A stretch of 64,000 bases of DNA from positions 1 through 64,000 of the forward strand of contig JBAZYO010000004.1 in the NCBI GenBank assembly GCA_041659285.1. The letters are read 5' to 3'. Made by a program: the position numbers and the translations under genes. Source of the stretch: Vicinamibacterales bacterium. GTDB lineage: Bacteria; Acidobacteriota; Vicinamibacteria; Vicinamibacterales; UBA2999. The notes below the pieces were generated by a model. That model saw only the letters and a list, made by a program, of their open reading frames with translations. It ran no database searches and was not told the origin of the DNA. The stretch's first letter is position 1. Each line of letters starts with the position of its first letter. This document shows, in pieces, positions 32,605-41,006 of this stretch.

Positions 32605-33495
32605 ATGGATGAGGCACGGGCCGGGCGCCTGTATCGGGAGGCCAATGCCGGCCGGTGGGACCTGCCACGCGCCGTGCTGGTGGACGCCTTGGTACGAAGC
32701 GCGGCCAAGGCGTTTGCCGGCCGAATTCCTTCGGATGGGGAACTCGATCGATACCTGCGGACCTTGCACCTGGCCGACCTGGCCCTGGCCTGCGCGTGTG
32801 CCGGCGGCCACGAGGCCGCGTGGGACCACTTCGTCGCCGAGTTCAGGCCCGCGTTGTACCGCGCCGCCGACGCCGTGGACGCACACGGCGGCGCGCGCGA
32901 AGTCGCCGACGCCCTCTACGCCGAACTCTTCGGCGTCAAGGAGCGCGATGGCGACCGGCAATCCCTCTTCCGCTACTTCCATGGCCGAAGCAGCCTCAGC
33001 ACCTGGCTGCGTACCCTGGTGGCGCAACGCTTCGTCGATCGCATCCGCGAGAGGCGGCGCCTCGATCCGCTCCCTGAGGAGACGTCGCCGGTTGCCATCG
33101 CCGCCAAGCCGGCCGCGCCAGACCCCGATCGGCCGCGTTTCTCGGCGGCGATGCGCGCCGCGCTCGGACTCGCCATCGCCGCGCTGGCGCCGCGCGATCG
33201 CCTGCGCCTCGGCTGCTACTATGCGCAAGAGATGACGCTCGCGCAGATTGGCCGGCTCACGGGGGAGCACGAAGCGACCGTGTCGCGCCATCTCACGCGC
33301 ACCCGGCGCGCGATCCGGGATGAGGTGGAGCGACAGCTGCGCGAACATAACGGGTTCGGCGACCGCGAGATTTCAGAGTGCTTTGCCAGCGTATCGGCTG
33401 ACGCGGGGCCGATGAATCTCGACGATTGGCTGCCGCCGGATGGCGCCCGCAAGAAGCCCGGCGCGGATCGTTCTAACCCTGAGGACCCCTCGTGA
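32605..33495 (+). CDS. ECF-type sigma factor with extended N terminus
   Basis: About 296 residues; a TTG at 32596 is an alternative start and no ideal ribosome site is visible for either. A ~70-residue N-terminal helical extension precedes region 2 (EAAWDHFVAEFRPALYRAADAV to STWLRTLVAQRFVDRIRERRR) and region 4 (LAPRDRLRLGCYYAQEMTLAQIGRLTGEHEATVSRHLTRTRRAI). Divergent from the M19 gene by about 60 bases and overlapping its presumed anti-sigma gene (GTGA), the two form a regulatory pair. Confidence 0.82.
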   Translation: MDEARAGRLYREANAGRWDLPRAVLVDALVRSAAKAFAGRIPSDGELDRYLRTLHLADLALACACAGGHEAAWDHFVAEFRPALYRAADAVDAHGGAREVADALYAELFGVKERDGDRQSLFRYFHGRSSLSTWLRTLVAQRFVDRIRERRRLDPLPEETSPVAIAAKPAAPDPDRPRFSAAMRAALGLAIAALAPRDRLRLGCYYAQEMTLAQIGRLTGEHEATVSRHLTRTRRAIRDEVERQLREHNGFGDREISECFASVSADAGPMNLDDWLPPDGARKKPGADRSNPEDPS

Positions 33496-34484
33496 ACGCC
33501 GAACGCGATCGCGACCGCCAACTGGAGCAGCTGCTCAAGCACGAGCTGGGCGCGGCCACCGCCGCGCCCGCATCGGCGGCGTGCCTCGACGCGGAAACCG
33601 TGGCGGCCTGGATGGAAGGCGGCCTCAATCCGCAGGCCGCGGCCCTGGCAGAGGCGCATGCGTCTGGCTGCGAACGGTGCCAGGCCCTGCTCGCCACGGT
33701 CGCGCGCACCACGCCGGCGGCGGCCGCCGCGGATGCGAAAGGCGCGCGCCTGTGGCGCTGGTGGTTTGCCCCGCTCGCCGCGAGCGCCGCCGCGGCCACG
33801 CTGTGGATGGTCGTGCCGCGCGGACCCACCACGATCCCGGAGAGCGCGCCGAAGCAGGTGGTCGAGGCCCAGATCCCAGAGTCAGCCAAGGACGCGGCCG
33901 CGCCTGCCCCGGCGGCATCTGCCCCGGCCGCACCGGTCCCGGCATCGCCGGCGCCGACCGCGCCGACGGTCGCTCGCGAAATGGTCAGCGAGCGCGCGAC
34001 CGCGCCCGCCGGGACGGCGCAAGAGACGGCGCGCAAGGCCGAGGCGCCGATGCGCGCCGACAACGCCGCCGAGGGACGCGTGGGGGCGGCCGCACCCGCC
34101 CCGCCCGCGCTGGCCCAGCTTCGACGGGAACAGCGAGTCATCGAGGTGGCCTCGCCGGACGTCACCCACCGCTGGCGTGCCGGCGCCGGCGGCACGGTCG
34201 AGTACTCAACCGACGCCGCCGCCACGTGGCTCCCGGCCTCCTCGCCCGCCGGCCTGGAGATCACGGCCGGCTCGTCGCCTTCAGCGACGGTGTGCTGGCT
34301 GGTCGGCCGAGGCGGCCTCGTCCTCGTGTCCGGTGACGGCCGCACCTTCACGCGAGCGCCGTTCTCTGAGGTCACCGACCTCTCGTCAGTTACCGCTGTG
34401 AACGCTCGCACGGCCACGGTCACGTCCGCGGATGGGCGCACCTTCGCCACCGACGACGGCGGCCGGACCTGGCGCCGGCCGTAA
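33492..34484 (+). CDS. Membrane anti-sigma factor with zinc-finger-like start and BNR/Ycf48-like C terminus
   Basis: 330 residues from GTG 33492 within the sigma stop. An N-terminal zf-HC2-like region (CLDAETVAAWMEGGL, then HASGCERCQAL) would hold the sigma factor; a membrane span is at about 95-112 (WWFAPLAASAAAATLWMVV). A long Ala/Pro linker (about 125-205) leads to a periplasmic domain with WRAGAGGTVEYSTDAAATW, WLVGRGGLVLVSGDGRTF and TDDGGRTWRRP, which are BNR/Ycf48 propeller units. It could sense a periplasmic ligand and pass the signal to the sigma factor; ligand unknown. Confidence 0.78.
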   Translation: MNAERDRDRQLEQLLKHELGAATAAPASAACLDAETVAAWMEGGLNPQAAALAEAHASGCERCQALLATVARTTPAAAAADAKGARLWRWWFAPLAASAAAATLWMVVPRGPTTIPESAPKQVVEAQIPESAKDAAAPAPAASAPAAPVPASPAPTAPTVAREMVSERATAPAGTAQETARKAEAPMRADNAAEGRVGAAAPAPPALAQLRREQRVIEVASPDVTHRWRAGAGGTVEYSTDAAATWLPASSPAGLEITAGSSPSATVCWLVGRGGLVLVSGDGRTFTRAPFSEVTDLSSVTAVNARTATVTSADGRTFATDDGGRTWRRP

Positions 34485-34525
34485 ATCGCCAAATCGCCAA
34501 GTCACCAGATCACCAACTGCAAGAA
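34485..34525. repeat. AAATCGCC/ATCACC short tandem repeat
   Basis: AAATCGCCAAATCGCC followed by GTCACCAGATCACC: the same AT-richer word family as in the 19046-19214 block. Lies directly after the anti-sigma gene; the rest of the gap to 34590 holds only the next ribosome site (AAGGAG at about 34577). Confidence 0.55.
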
Positions 34526-34590
34526 TTTCCCCCAGCCCCGTTCTAAGGGAAAGGGGCCACGAACGGCCCCGTTCTCAAGGAGCGGTTCCC

Positions 34591-36087
34591 ATGTCTGCAC
34601 GCACGTATCTCGCCTCGCTCGCCATCCTGGGTGGCGCGCTGCTGCTGCGGCCCGAGGCCCAGCCCACCCTGCAAGCCGAACCTGCGGTGATTGACGAAGC
34701 GCCGGTCACGAGCGACGAGCAGGATCTGACGACCACGCTCGACGACCAATCCGAACTGGCCATCACGGTCTACAACTCCGACATCGCGCTGGTGCGCGAC
34801 GTCCGCAACCTGCAACTGGCGCGCGGCGTCGGCAACCTGCGGTTCATGGACATTGCCGCCACCGTGAATCCGGCGACGGTGCACTTCCGCTCACTCACCG
34901 AGCCTTCCCGCGTGAAGGTGCTCGAGCAGAACTACGAATACGACCTGCTCGAGCCCGACAAGCTGCTGCGGAAGTACGTGGGACGCGAAGTCACGCTGAT
35001 GCGCACGCGGCAGGACGGCGGCACCACTCGACAGGAGGAAGTGAAGGCGTTGCTCCTCAGCTACAACGCCGCGCCGGTGTGGAAGATCGGCAACGAGATC
35101 GTCACCGGGATCGGCGCCGATCACATCCGGTTCCCGGAACTGCCCAGCACGCTGTATTCACGGCCCACGCTGATCTGGACGGTCGCCAACGACGGCGAGT
35201 CGCGCCATCGCGTCGAAGCGTCATATCTCGCCACCAAGCTCGCGTGGAATGCGGACTACGTCCTCACCGTGGCCCGCGACGACAAGGCCGCGGACCTCAA
35301 CGGCTGGGTGACGCTGACCAACGGCAGCGGCACCGCGTTCCGCAACGCGAAGCTGCAGCTGGTGGCCGGCGACCTCAATCGCGTGCGCCAGCAGGTCGGC
35401 AAGATGATGCAGGAGATGGCGGCTCGCCGCGACGCACCCGCGGCCGCGGAGGCGATGGCCCAGGAGGCGTTCTCCGACTATCACCTCTACACGCTCGGCC
35501 GGAAGACGACCATCAACAACAACCAGACCAAGCAGGTGAGCATGCTCGAGGGGACCGACGTGCCAATCGTGAAGCGCTACGTCGTTGACGGGCAGAACTA
35601 CTACTACCACAACCAGCAGCACCCGGGTTCCCCCCTCAAGGACCTGGTGCAGGTCTACTACCAGTTCAAGAACGAGCAGAAAGGCGGGCTGGGGATCCCG
35701 ATGCCGGCGGGCGTGCTCCGCGTGTATCAGGCAGACTCAAAGGGCGGCGTGCAGTTCGTCGGCGAAGACCGCATCATGCACACGCCGAAGGACGAGACGC
35801 TCAACGTCAAGATCGGCAACGCCTTCGACGTGGTGTGCGAGCGCAGCCAGATCGACTTCCAGCGCATTACCGGCAACGTCTACGAGTTCGAGTACGAGGT
35901 GACCCTGCGCAATCACAAGGCTACCGCGGTATCGGTGGAAGTCAACGAGCCGCTGGGCGGCACGTGGCGGATGATTCGCTCGTCGCACGAGTGGACCAAG
36001 ACCGCGGCGTGGGCGGCGCAGTTCAAGGTGCCGGTGGCGGCGGACGGCACGGTGGTACTCAAGTACCGCGTGCGGGTGACCTACTGA
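34591..36087 (+). CDS. DUF4139 domain secreted protein
   Basis: 498 residues from ATG 34591 with AAGGAG upstream. Signal peptide, then ELAITVYNSDIALVRDVRNLQL and long beta-rich repeats (RVKVLEQNYEYDLLEPDKLL, YVGREVTLMRT, RVEASYLATKLAWNADYVLTV) of the DUF4139 fold, ending KATAVSVEVNEPLGGTWRMIRSSHEWTKT..FKVPVAADGTVVLKYRVRV. Likely periplasmic or surface; function unknown. LLLRPEAQPTLQAE after the signal resembles the repeat-derived LRLKPEAT peptide of the BatD-like gene. Confidence 0.82.
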   Translation: MSARTYLASLAILGGALLLRPEAQPTLQAEPAVIDEAPVTSDEQDLTTTLDDQSELAITVYNSDIALVRDVRNLQLARGVGNLRFMDIAATVNPATVHFRSLTEPSRVKVLEQNYEYDLLEPDKLLRKYVGREVTLMRTRQDGGTTRQEEVKALLLSYNAAPVWKIGNEIVTGIGADHIRFPELPSTLYSRPTLIWTVANDGESRHRVEASYLATKLAWNADYVLTVARDDKAADLNGWVTLTNGSGTAFRNAKLQLVAGDLNRVRQQVGKMMQEMAARRDAPAAAEAMAQEAFSDYHLYTLGRKTTINNNQTKQVSMLEGTDVPIVKRYVVDGQNYYYHNQQHPGSPLKDLVQVYYQFKNEQKGGLGIPMPAGVLRVYQADSKGGVQFVGEDRIMHTPKDETLNVKIGNAFDVVCERSQIDFQRITGNVYEFEYEVTLRNHKATAVSVEVNEPLGGTWRMIRSSHEWTKTAAWAAQFKVPVAADGTVVLKYRVRVTY

Positions 36088-36112
36088 GCGGGAAGCGCGC
36101 GGCGCGTGCGAC

Positions 36113-36454
36113 TCAGGCGGTGAAGCCGGCCAGCGCCTTCTCTTCCGAGTCGTAGGTGTCGAACACGGTGAGCAGCTTGGTGATGGTCAGCAGGTCGGTG
36201 ATGCGGCTGGTCAGGTTGACGAGCTTGACCGCGCCGTTGGCCTTCTGGGCGGCCATCGAGCAGCGGACCAGTTCGCCCAGGCCGCCGCTATCCATGTAGC
36301 CGACCCCGGCCAGGTTCAGCAGGACCTTGTTCCGGCCCTGGAACACGACGCTCGCCACCTTGTCGCGCAGCAACGTCGCGCCATCGTCAATCGTTAGCTT
36401 GCCCTGGAGATCCAGGACGGTGATGTCGCCAATCGTGCGCTCAGTGATCTGCAT
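36113..36454 (-). CDS. STAS-domain anti-sigma factor antagonist
   Basis: 113 residues: MQITERTIGDITVLDLQGKL, then KVLLNLAGVGYMDSGGLGELVR, whose Ser (about residue 56) is the expected phosphosite. SpoIIAA/RsbV type. The frame is open further upstream to 36772 but this ATG gives the canonical beginning. No kinase partner nearby. Second STAS protein of the window, not closely similar to 15837-16178. Confidence 0.88.
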   Translation of the reverse strand: MQITERTIGDITVLDLQGKLTIDDGATLLRDKVASVVFQGRNKVLLNLAGVGYMDSGGLGELVRCSMAAQKANGAVKLVNLTSRITDLLTITKLLTVFDTYDSEEKALAGFTA

Positions 36455-36596
36455 GCGAAATCCCTCGACGGCCCGGATGCACCCGGGTAATGGTGAGACG
36501 ATTCCGCGACCGTGGGGGGCGGCGCCTCGCAGGGGGGAGTCTACCTCAATCCAATACGGCGCGACCGCATGTACAATGCGCCCCCGGGAGGTCACC

Positions 36597-38216
36597 GTGC
36601 TGAAACGCGTGCTCATCGCCATCTGTTTGATTGCCACTGTCTCGCTGGCGGCCCAGCAGCGGGCGCCGCAGAACGAGTCCATTCGCCAGGAGGACCTGCG
36701 CGCCGACCTGTTCTTCCTGGCCGGGGATGCGATGCGTGGCCGGTTGACCGACACGGTCGAGAACCGCGCCACCGGCGACTACATCCGGTCCCGGTTTGAA
36801 CGGCTTGGCCTCAAGCCCGCCGGGGCCGGCAATTCCTACTTCCAGAACTACAACCTGATGACCGCCACGCTCGGCGAGGGCAATGCGTTGGCGGTGACGG
36901 GGGGAGGCGGCGGCGCGCGCCGGTATCGGCACGGGCAGGAGTTCTATCCCCAGCGGTTCGGCGCGAGCGGACAGGTCACCGCGCCGGTGGTGTTCACCGG
37001 CTTCGGCATCGGCGCGCCCAGGTGGCGGCACGACGACTACAACGGCGACGTCAAGGGCAAGATCGTGCTCGTGCTCGACCACGAGCCCGGCGAGCGCGAC
37101 CCCGACAGTCCGTTCGAAGGAGTCGTCACCGCGGAGCCGGCGGCGGCGTGGCGCAAGGCGCTGGCCGCGCAAGAGAAGGGGGCGGCGGCCATCCTGTTCG
37201 TGAGCGACATCCACAACCATCCGGGGACCGCCAACTTCGAGCAGACGGCGCGCAACGTCTGGCCCGAGGCGCGGCCGCACCTGCGCACGTTCACCCTCGC
37301 CGCCTGGGCGGATCGCATTCACATTCCCGCGGCGCAGATCTCCCCCGCTCTGGCAGCGTCGCTCGTCGCCGGCACCGGGAAGACGCTGGCGGAACTGGGC
37401 AAGGCGGCGGAGGCGGCGCGCGGCTTCACGCCGTTGCCGCTACCGGGCGTCGAGATCGAGCTGACCACCGCCGTCGATCGGCACACCATCCCCGACCGCA
37501 ACGTGGTCGCGCTGCTCGAAGGCAGCGATCCCAAACTCAAGGACGAATGGGTGATCGTCTCGGCGCACTTCGATCACAACGGCGACCAGGTCTTCGCCGG
37601 CGCCGACGACAACGGCTCCGGCACCGTGGCGCTGCTCGAGATCGCGGATGCCTACGCGCTGGCGGCGCAGCAGGGCCGCCGCCCGCGCCGCAGCATCCTG
37701 TTCGCGGCGTGGAACTCGGAAGAGCGCGGGCTGCTCGGCGCGTGGGCCTACACCGAGGAACCGCTGGCGCCGCTGACCACGATTGCGGCGGTGCTCAACA
37801 TGGACATGATCGGCCGCAACGAAGAGGTGCAGGTGGGCGGCGGTGCGCGCTTCAACGGCTTCGAGGTGCAGAGCGCGGAGTCGAACAGCAACACGCTCAA
37901 CGTGATGGGCTTTGCGCGCACGCCCGACCTGTCGGCGGCGATCGACAAGGCGAACGCCGGCATCAGCCTCGAGCTCAAGCGCCGCTACGACAACAACCTG
38001 TCGAACCTGGTCCGCCGCAGCGACCAGTGGCCGTTCCTGCAGCGCGGCGTGCCGGCGCTGGGGTTCATGACCGGGCTTCATCCCGACTATCACACCGTCT
38101 ACGACCGGCCGGAGAAGATCAACTACGTGAAGATGGAGAAGATCGCGCGGCTGATTCACCAGGCGAGCTGGGATCTCGCCAACGCGGATTCGCGGCCCAA
38201 GCCGGTCGCGCCGTAG
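36597..38216 (+). CDS. Secreted M28-family zinc aminopeptidase
   Basis: 539 residues from GTG 36597 (GGGAGG upstream). Signal peptide (LIAICLIATVSLAAQQ), an N-terminal region with a PA-like insert (about 120-270; VVFTGFGIGAPRW, DVKGKIVLVLDHEPG), and the catalytic core: VSAHFDHNGDQ (His and Asp), GADDNGSGT (Asp), WNSEERGLLG (Glu-Glu), NMDMIGRN and the last ligand in HPDYHTVYD. Removes N-terminal residues from peptides outside the cytoplasm. A TACAAT at 36572-36577 could be its -10 box. Confidence 0.92.
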   Translation: MLKRVLIAICLIATVSLAAQQRAPQNESIRQEDLRADLFFLAGDAMRGRLTDTVENRATGDYIRSRFERLGLKPAGAGNSYFQNYNLMTATLGEGNALAVTGGGGGARRYRHGQEFYPQRFGASGQVTAPVVFTGFGIGAPRWRHDDYNGDVKGKIVLVLDHEPGERDPDSPFEGVVTAEPAAAWRKALAAQEKGAAAILFVSDIHNHPGTANFEQTARNVWPEARPHLRTFTLAAWADRIHIPAAQISPALAASLVAGTGKTLAELGKAAEAARGFTPLPLPGVEIELTTAVDRHTIPDRNVVALLEGSDPKLKDEWVIVSAHFDHNGDQVFAGADDNGSGTVALLEIADAYALAAQQGRRPRRSILFAAWNSEERGLLGAWAYTEEPLAPLTTIAAVLNMDMIGRNEEVQVGGGARFNGFEVQSAESNSNTLNVMGFARTPDLSAAIDKANAGISLELKRRYDNNLSNLVRRSDQWPFLQRGVPALGFMTGLHPDYHTVYDRPEKINYVKMEKIARLIHQASWDLANADSRPKPVAP

Positions 38217-38228
38217 GCGCGACGCGGG

Positions 38229-38981
38229 TCATTCCCAGCGAAACACGCGGGACGACAGCGCCGTGCACGCCACGCCCACCACGAGGAGCACGGCGATGTC
38301 GCCGAGGTGCGCCGACCATGGCTCGCCCGTCCAGATGCCCCGCAACAACGACACCACGTAGGTGACGGGCAGCAACCGCGCCACCGTTTGCAGCCCCGCG
38401 GGGAGCGCGTCCACCGGCGCGAACAGGCCCGAGAGCGCGATCATCGGGTAGAACGTCAGCGCGCCGATCGGCTGCGCGAAGCGCGCGGTGGGGACGATGG
38501 CCGCGATCACGAACCCGATGGAGAGCAACGACAGGGTGCTCAGCAGCAGCGCCGCGCCAAATCCGATCAGGGGCACGTCGAGGCCGACCGGGTAGTAGCG
38601 CCTGCCGGCCAGCGTCATCAGCACCAGCGAGAACGCCGTGAACACCAGCTTGACCAGCACGTGCGCGGTCAGGATGGTCGGCGGCCGCAGCGGCGTGGCG
38701 CGGAGGCGCTTCAGGATGCCGCTCTCGCGATAGATGGAGACGACCGTCACCAGGGAGATGACGGCGCTCATGGAAATGAACAGCGCGGCCAATACCGGCA
38801 GGCCGGCCTGCATGAAGGCCAGGTTGGCCGGCGAGGGCGCTCCGGTGCCACCCCGGTTCAGGGCGCGGCCCGCGATCAGGAAGACGGCCACCGGCATCAC
38901 CAGCGTCCCGATCGCCCCCAGCGGCTCGCGCAGGAAGATCTTGATTTCCAGCCAGGTGAGTTGCAGGAGTCCACGCAGCAT
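38229..38981 (-). CDS. ABC-2 type transporter permease
   Basis: 250 residues with six membrane spans (for example LVMPVAVFLIAG, LPVLAALFISMSAVISLVTVV, LLSTLSLLSIGFVIAAIV, DIAVLLVVGVACTAL). Between spans 2 and 3 the RESGILKRLRATPLRP segment is the coupling region of DrrB/NodJ-like exporters. Paired with the ATPase gene 12 bases upstream. Substrate (drug, lipid or glycan) not predictable. Confidence 0.9.
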   Translation of the reverse strand: MLRGLLQLTWLEIKIFLREPLGAIGTLVMPVAVFLIAGRALNRGGTGAPSPANLAFMQAGLPVLAALFISMSAVISLVTVVSIYRESGILKRLRATPLRPPTILTAHVLVKLVFTAFSLVLMTLAGRRYYPVGLDVPLIGFGAALLLSTLSLLSIGFVIAAIVPTARFAQPIGALTFYPMIALSGLFAPVDALPAGLQTVARLLPVTYVVSLLRGIWTGEPWSAHLGDIAVLLVVGVACTALSSRVFRWE

Positions 38982-38993
38982 GAGGGCGCCTGC

Positions 38994-39923
38994 CTAGTCG
39001 CGAATCGAGTGGCCGGTCAGCTTGAGGAACACGTCCTCGAGGCTGGGCAACACGGTGCGGAAGTCGCTGACGCGAATCTGGTGCTCGGCGAGGCACTGGA
39101 TCACCTCGGTGACGAAGCCGTCGCCCCGCCCGTGAATCGTGAACTCGGCGTCGGCGCGCAGCACTTCGTCCACGTGCGGGAGCGCGCCAAAGCACGCCTC
39201 GGCGGCTGGGTCCCGCGTCACCAGGACCACGGACCGCCCGGGGCAATGCCGGTCCACGAGCCGTGGCGGCGTGTCGATGTCGATGATGCGCCCGTGCTCG
39301 ATGATGGCGACGCGGTCGCACAGCCGCTCGGCCTCTTCCATGAGGTGCGTGGTCATGAACACGGTCTTGCCGCGGGCCCGGATGCCACGCACCAGATCCC
39401 AGATGGTGCGGCGCGACTGCGGATCGAGGCCGGTGGTCAATTCGTCGAGGAACACCACTTCCGGATCGTTGATGAGCGCCAGCGCGATGAACAACCGCTG
39501 CTGCTGGCCTCCAGAGAGGGTCATGAACCACGCGTTGCGCTTGTCGGCGAGGCCCAGCTGCTCGAGCAGCCGGTCGCCGTCGCTGACCGGTCGTCTATAG
39601 AGTGAGGCCCAGAGGTGGACCGCTTCCCACACCTTGATGCGCTTCTGCAGGTGGGCCTGCTGGAGCTGCACGCCGACGCGCTCCTGCAGCTGGTAGGCGT
39701 CGCGAAACGGGTCGAGGCCGAGCACCGAGATGGAGCCGCGATCGGGCTGGCGCAGCCCTTCCACGCACTCCATGGTGGTGGTCTTGCCGGCGCCGTTGGG
39801 TCCGATCAGGCCGAAGATCTCGCCGTCGGCGACGTCGAACGACACCTCGTCAACCGCGACCGTCCGGCCGTAGGTCTTCCGCATTCCGGCGACCCGGACG
39901 ACCGGCGGCGTGGACGCGCTCAT
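38994..39923 (-). CDS. ABC transporter ATP-binding protein
   Basis: 309 residues from ATG 39923, whose first base is the last of the aminotransferase TGA. Walker A LIGPNGAGKTTT, Q-loop QLQQAHL, signature MTLSGGQQQRLFIALAL, Walker B EVVFLDELTTGLD, H-loop MTTHLM. A C-terminal ~80 residues (VVLVTRDPAAEACFGALPHVDEVL) is the extension typical of DrrA/CcmA-like export ATPases. With the permease it makes a two-gene exporter. Confidence 0.93.
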   Translation of the reverse strand: MSASTPPVVRVAGMRKTYGRTVAVDEVSFDVADGEIFGLIGPNGAGKTTTMECVEGLRQPDRGSISVLGLDPFRDAYQLQERVGVQLQQAHLQKRIKVWEAVHLWASLYRRPVSDGDRLLEQLGLADKRNAWFMTLSGGQQQRLFIALALINDPEVVFLDELTTGLDPQSRRTIWDLVRGIRARGKTVFMTTHLMEEAERLCDRVAIIEHGRIIDIDTPPRLVDRHCPGRSVVLVTRDPAAEACFGALPHVDEVLRADAEFTIHGRGDGFVTEVIQCLAEHQIRVSDFRTVLPSLEDVFLKLTGHSIRD

Positions 39924-40915
39924 CAGAGACCGGGCACGTCGATCAACCGGTCGCCGCTGCGCATGTCCTCCTCGAGCAGCGCCATGAGCGCCCTGGCGAT
40001 GGGACCCGGGTTGCCGTCGCCAATCTTCGCGCCGTCCCATTCGACGATCGACGCCACCTTGATCGAACTGCCGATCAGCATCATCTCGCGGGCGGCGCGC
40101 GCGTCGGCCACGGGCACGTCGCACACTTCCACGCCCGCGATCCGCCCCTGCTTCACCAGTTCGGGCGCCAGCGCCAAGAGCCGGAGCGACGTGCAGCCCG
40201 ACAGAATGTGATCGAATTTCGGATGGCGAAACACCCCGTCCTGCGTCACGAACGCGACGTTCATGTTCGAGCTCTCGCCGACATGCCCGGCCTCGTCGAT
40301 GAAGACGCCGTTGTCGAGGCCGGCCTTCTTCGCCTCCATCTGCATCAGCACGTTCGGCAGGTAGTTGGTGCTCTTGGTGATGGCGTAGAGCGGCGGCTTG
40401 ATCGGCAACGTGGTGGTCATCACCCGCAGCCCTTCGGTATACCAGCGCTCGGGATACGACAGCCCGGCGAAGATCATCACGAAGAACCCCGGCTCGGCGC
40501 CGGCGGCGGGGCTGAGCTCCAGGCTCCCGGGCCCGGACGACAACCAGTAGCGGATGGCGCCGTCGCGCTGGCCGGCAGCCGCCGTGGTGCGAATGACGAT
40601 GTCGCGCATGTGCTCGCGCGTGCCCGGCAGCTGCAGGTTCGACCGCGCCGCCGACCGCATGAACCGATCGAGATGCGCGTCGAGGTCGTAGATCCTGCCG
40701 CGGACGATACTCGCCGTGTCGAAGATGCCGTGCCCGCGATGCACCATGTGATCGTCGAACGGGATCACCATCAGCGCCGGGTCGGTCACCACGCCGCCAA
40801 GCTGGCTCGAATAGAACGCCCAGTACTTGACCGGCTGTTTCTCGCGCAAGGCGTGCAATCCGGCGAGGATGTCATCGGTGTTCAGCAGGCGAAGGGAAGG
40901 GGAAGTGGCTGCCAT
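39923..40915 (-). CDS. Class IV aminotransferase (BCAT/D-amino acid transaminase family)
   Basis: 330 residues. DHMVHRGHGIFDTASI near 55, the PLP lysine in ITKSTNYLPNVLMQMEAKKAGLDNG and the EAGHVGESSNMNVAFV strand place it in fold type IV. The sequence is closest in style to branched-chain or D-amino acid transaminases. It heads the ABC exporter genes with a one-base overlap, hinting that exporter and transaminase act on related compounds or are merely co-regulated. Confidence 0.88.
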   Translation of the reverse strand: MAATSPSLRLLNTDDILAGLHALREKQPVKYWAFYSSQLGGVVTDPALMVIPFDDHMVHRGHGIFDTASIVRGRIYDLDAHLDRFMRSAARSNLQLPGTREHMRDIVIRTTAAAGQRDGAIRYWLSSGPGSLELSPAAGAEPGFFVMIFAGLSYPERWYTEGLRVMTTTLPIKPPLYAITKSTNYLPNVLMQMEAKKAGLDNGVFIDEAGHVGESSNMNVAFVTQDGVFRHPKFDHILSGCTSLRLLALAPELVKQGRIAGVEVCDVPVADARAAREMMLIGSSIKVASIVEWDGAKIGDGNPGPIARALMALLEEDMRSGDRLIDVPGL

Positions 40916-41006
40916 TGGCCGCCCACTCTAGCATGTGGCGATTCGTCCCTCCGGAGCGTATACTCGTCCCGCTCCTTTGGCCCTCGGTAACCTCTGGAAG
41001 GTGACC

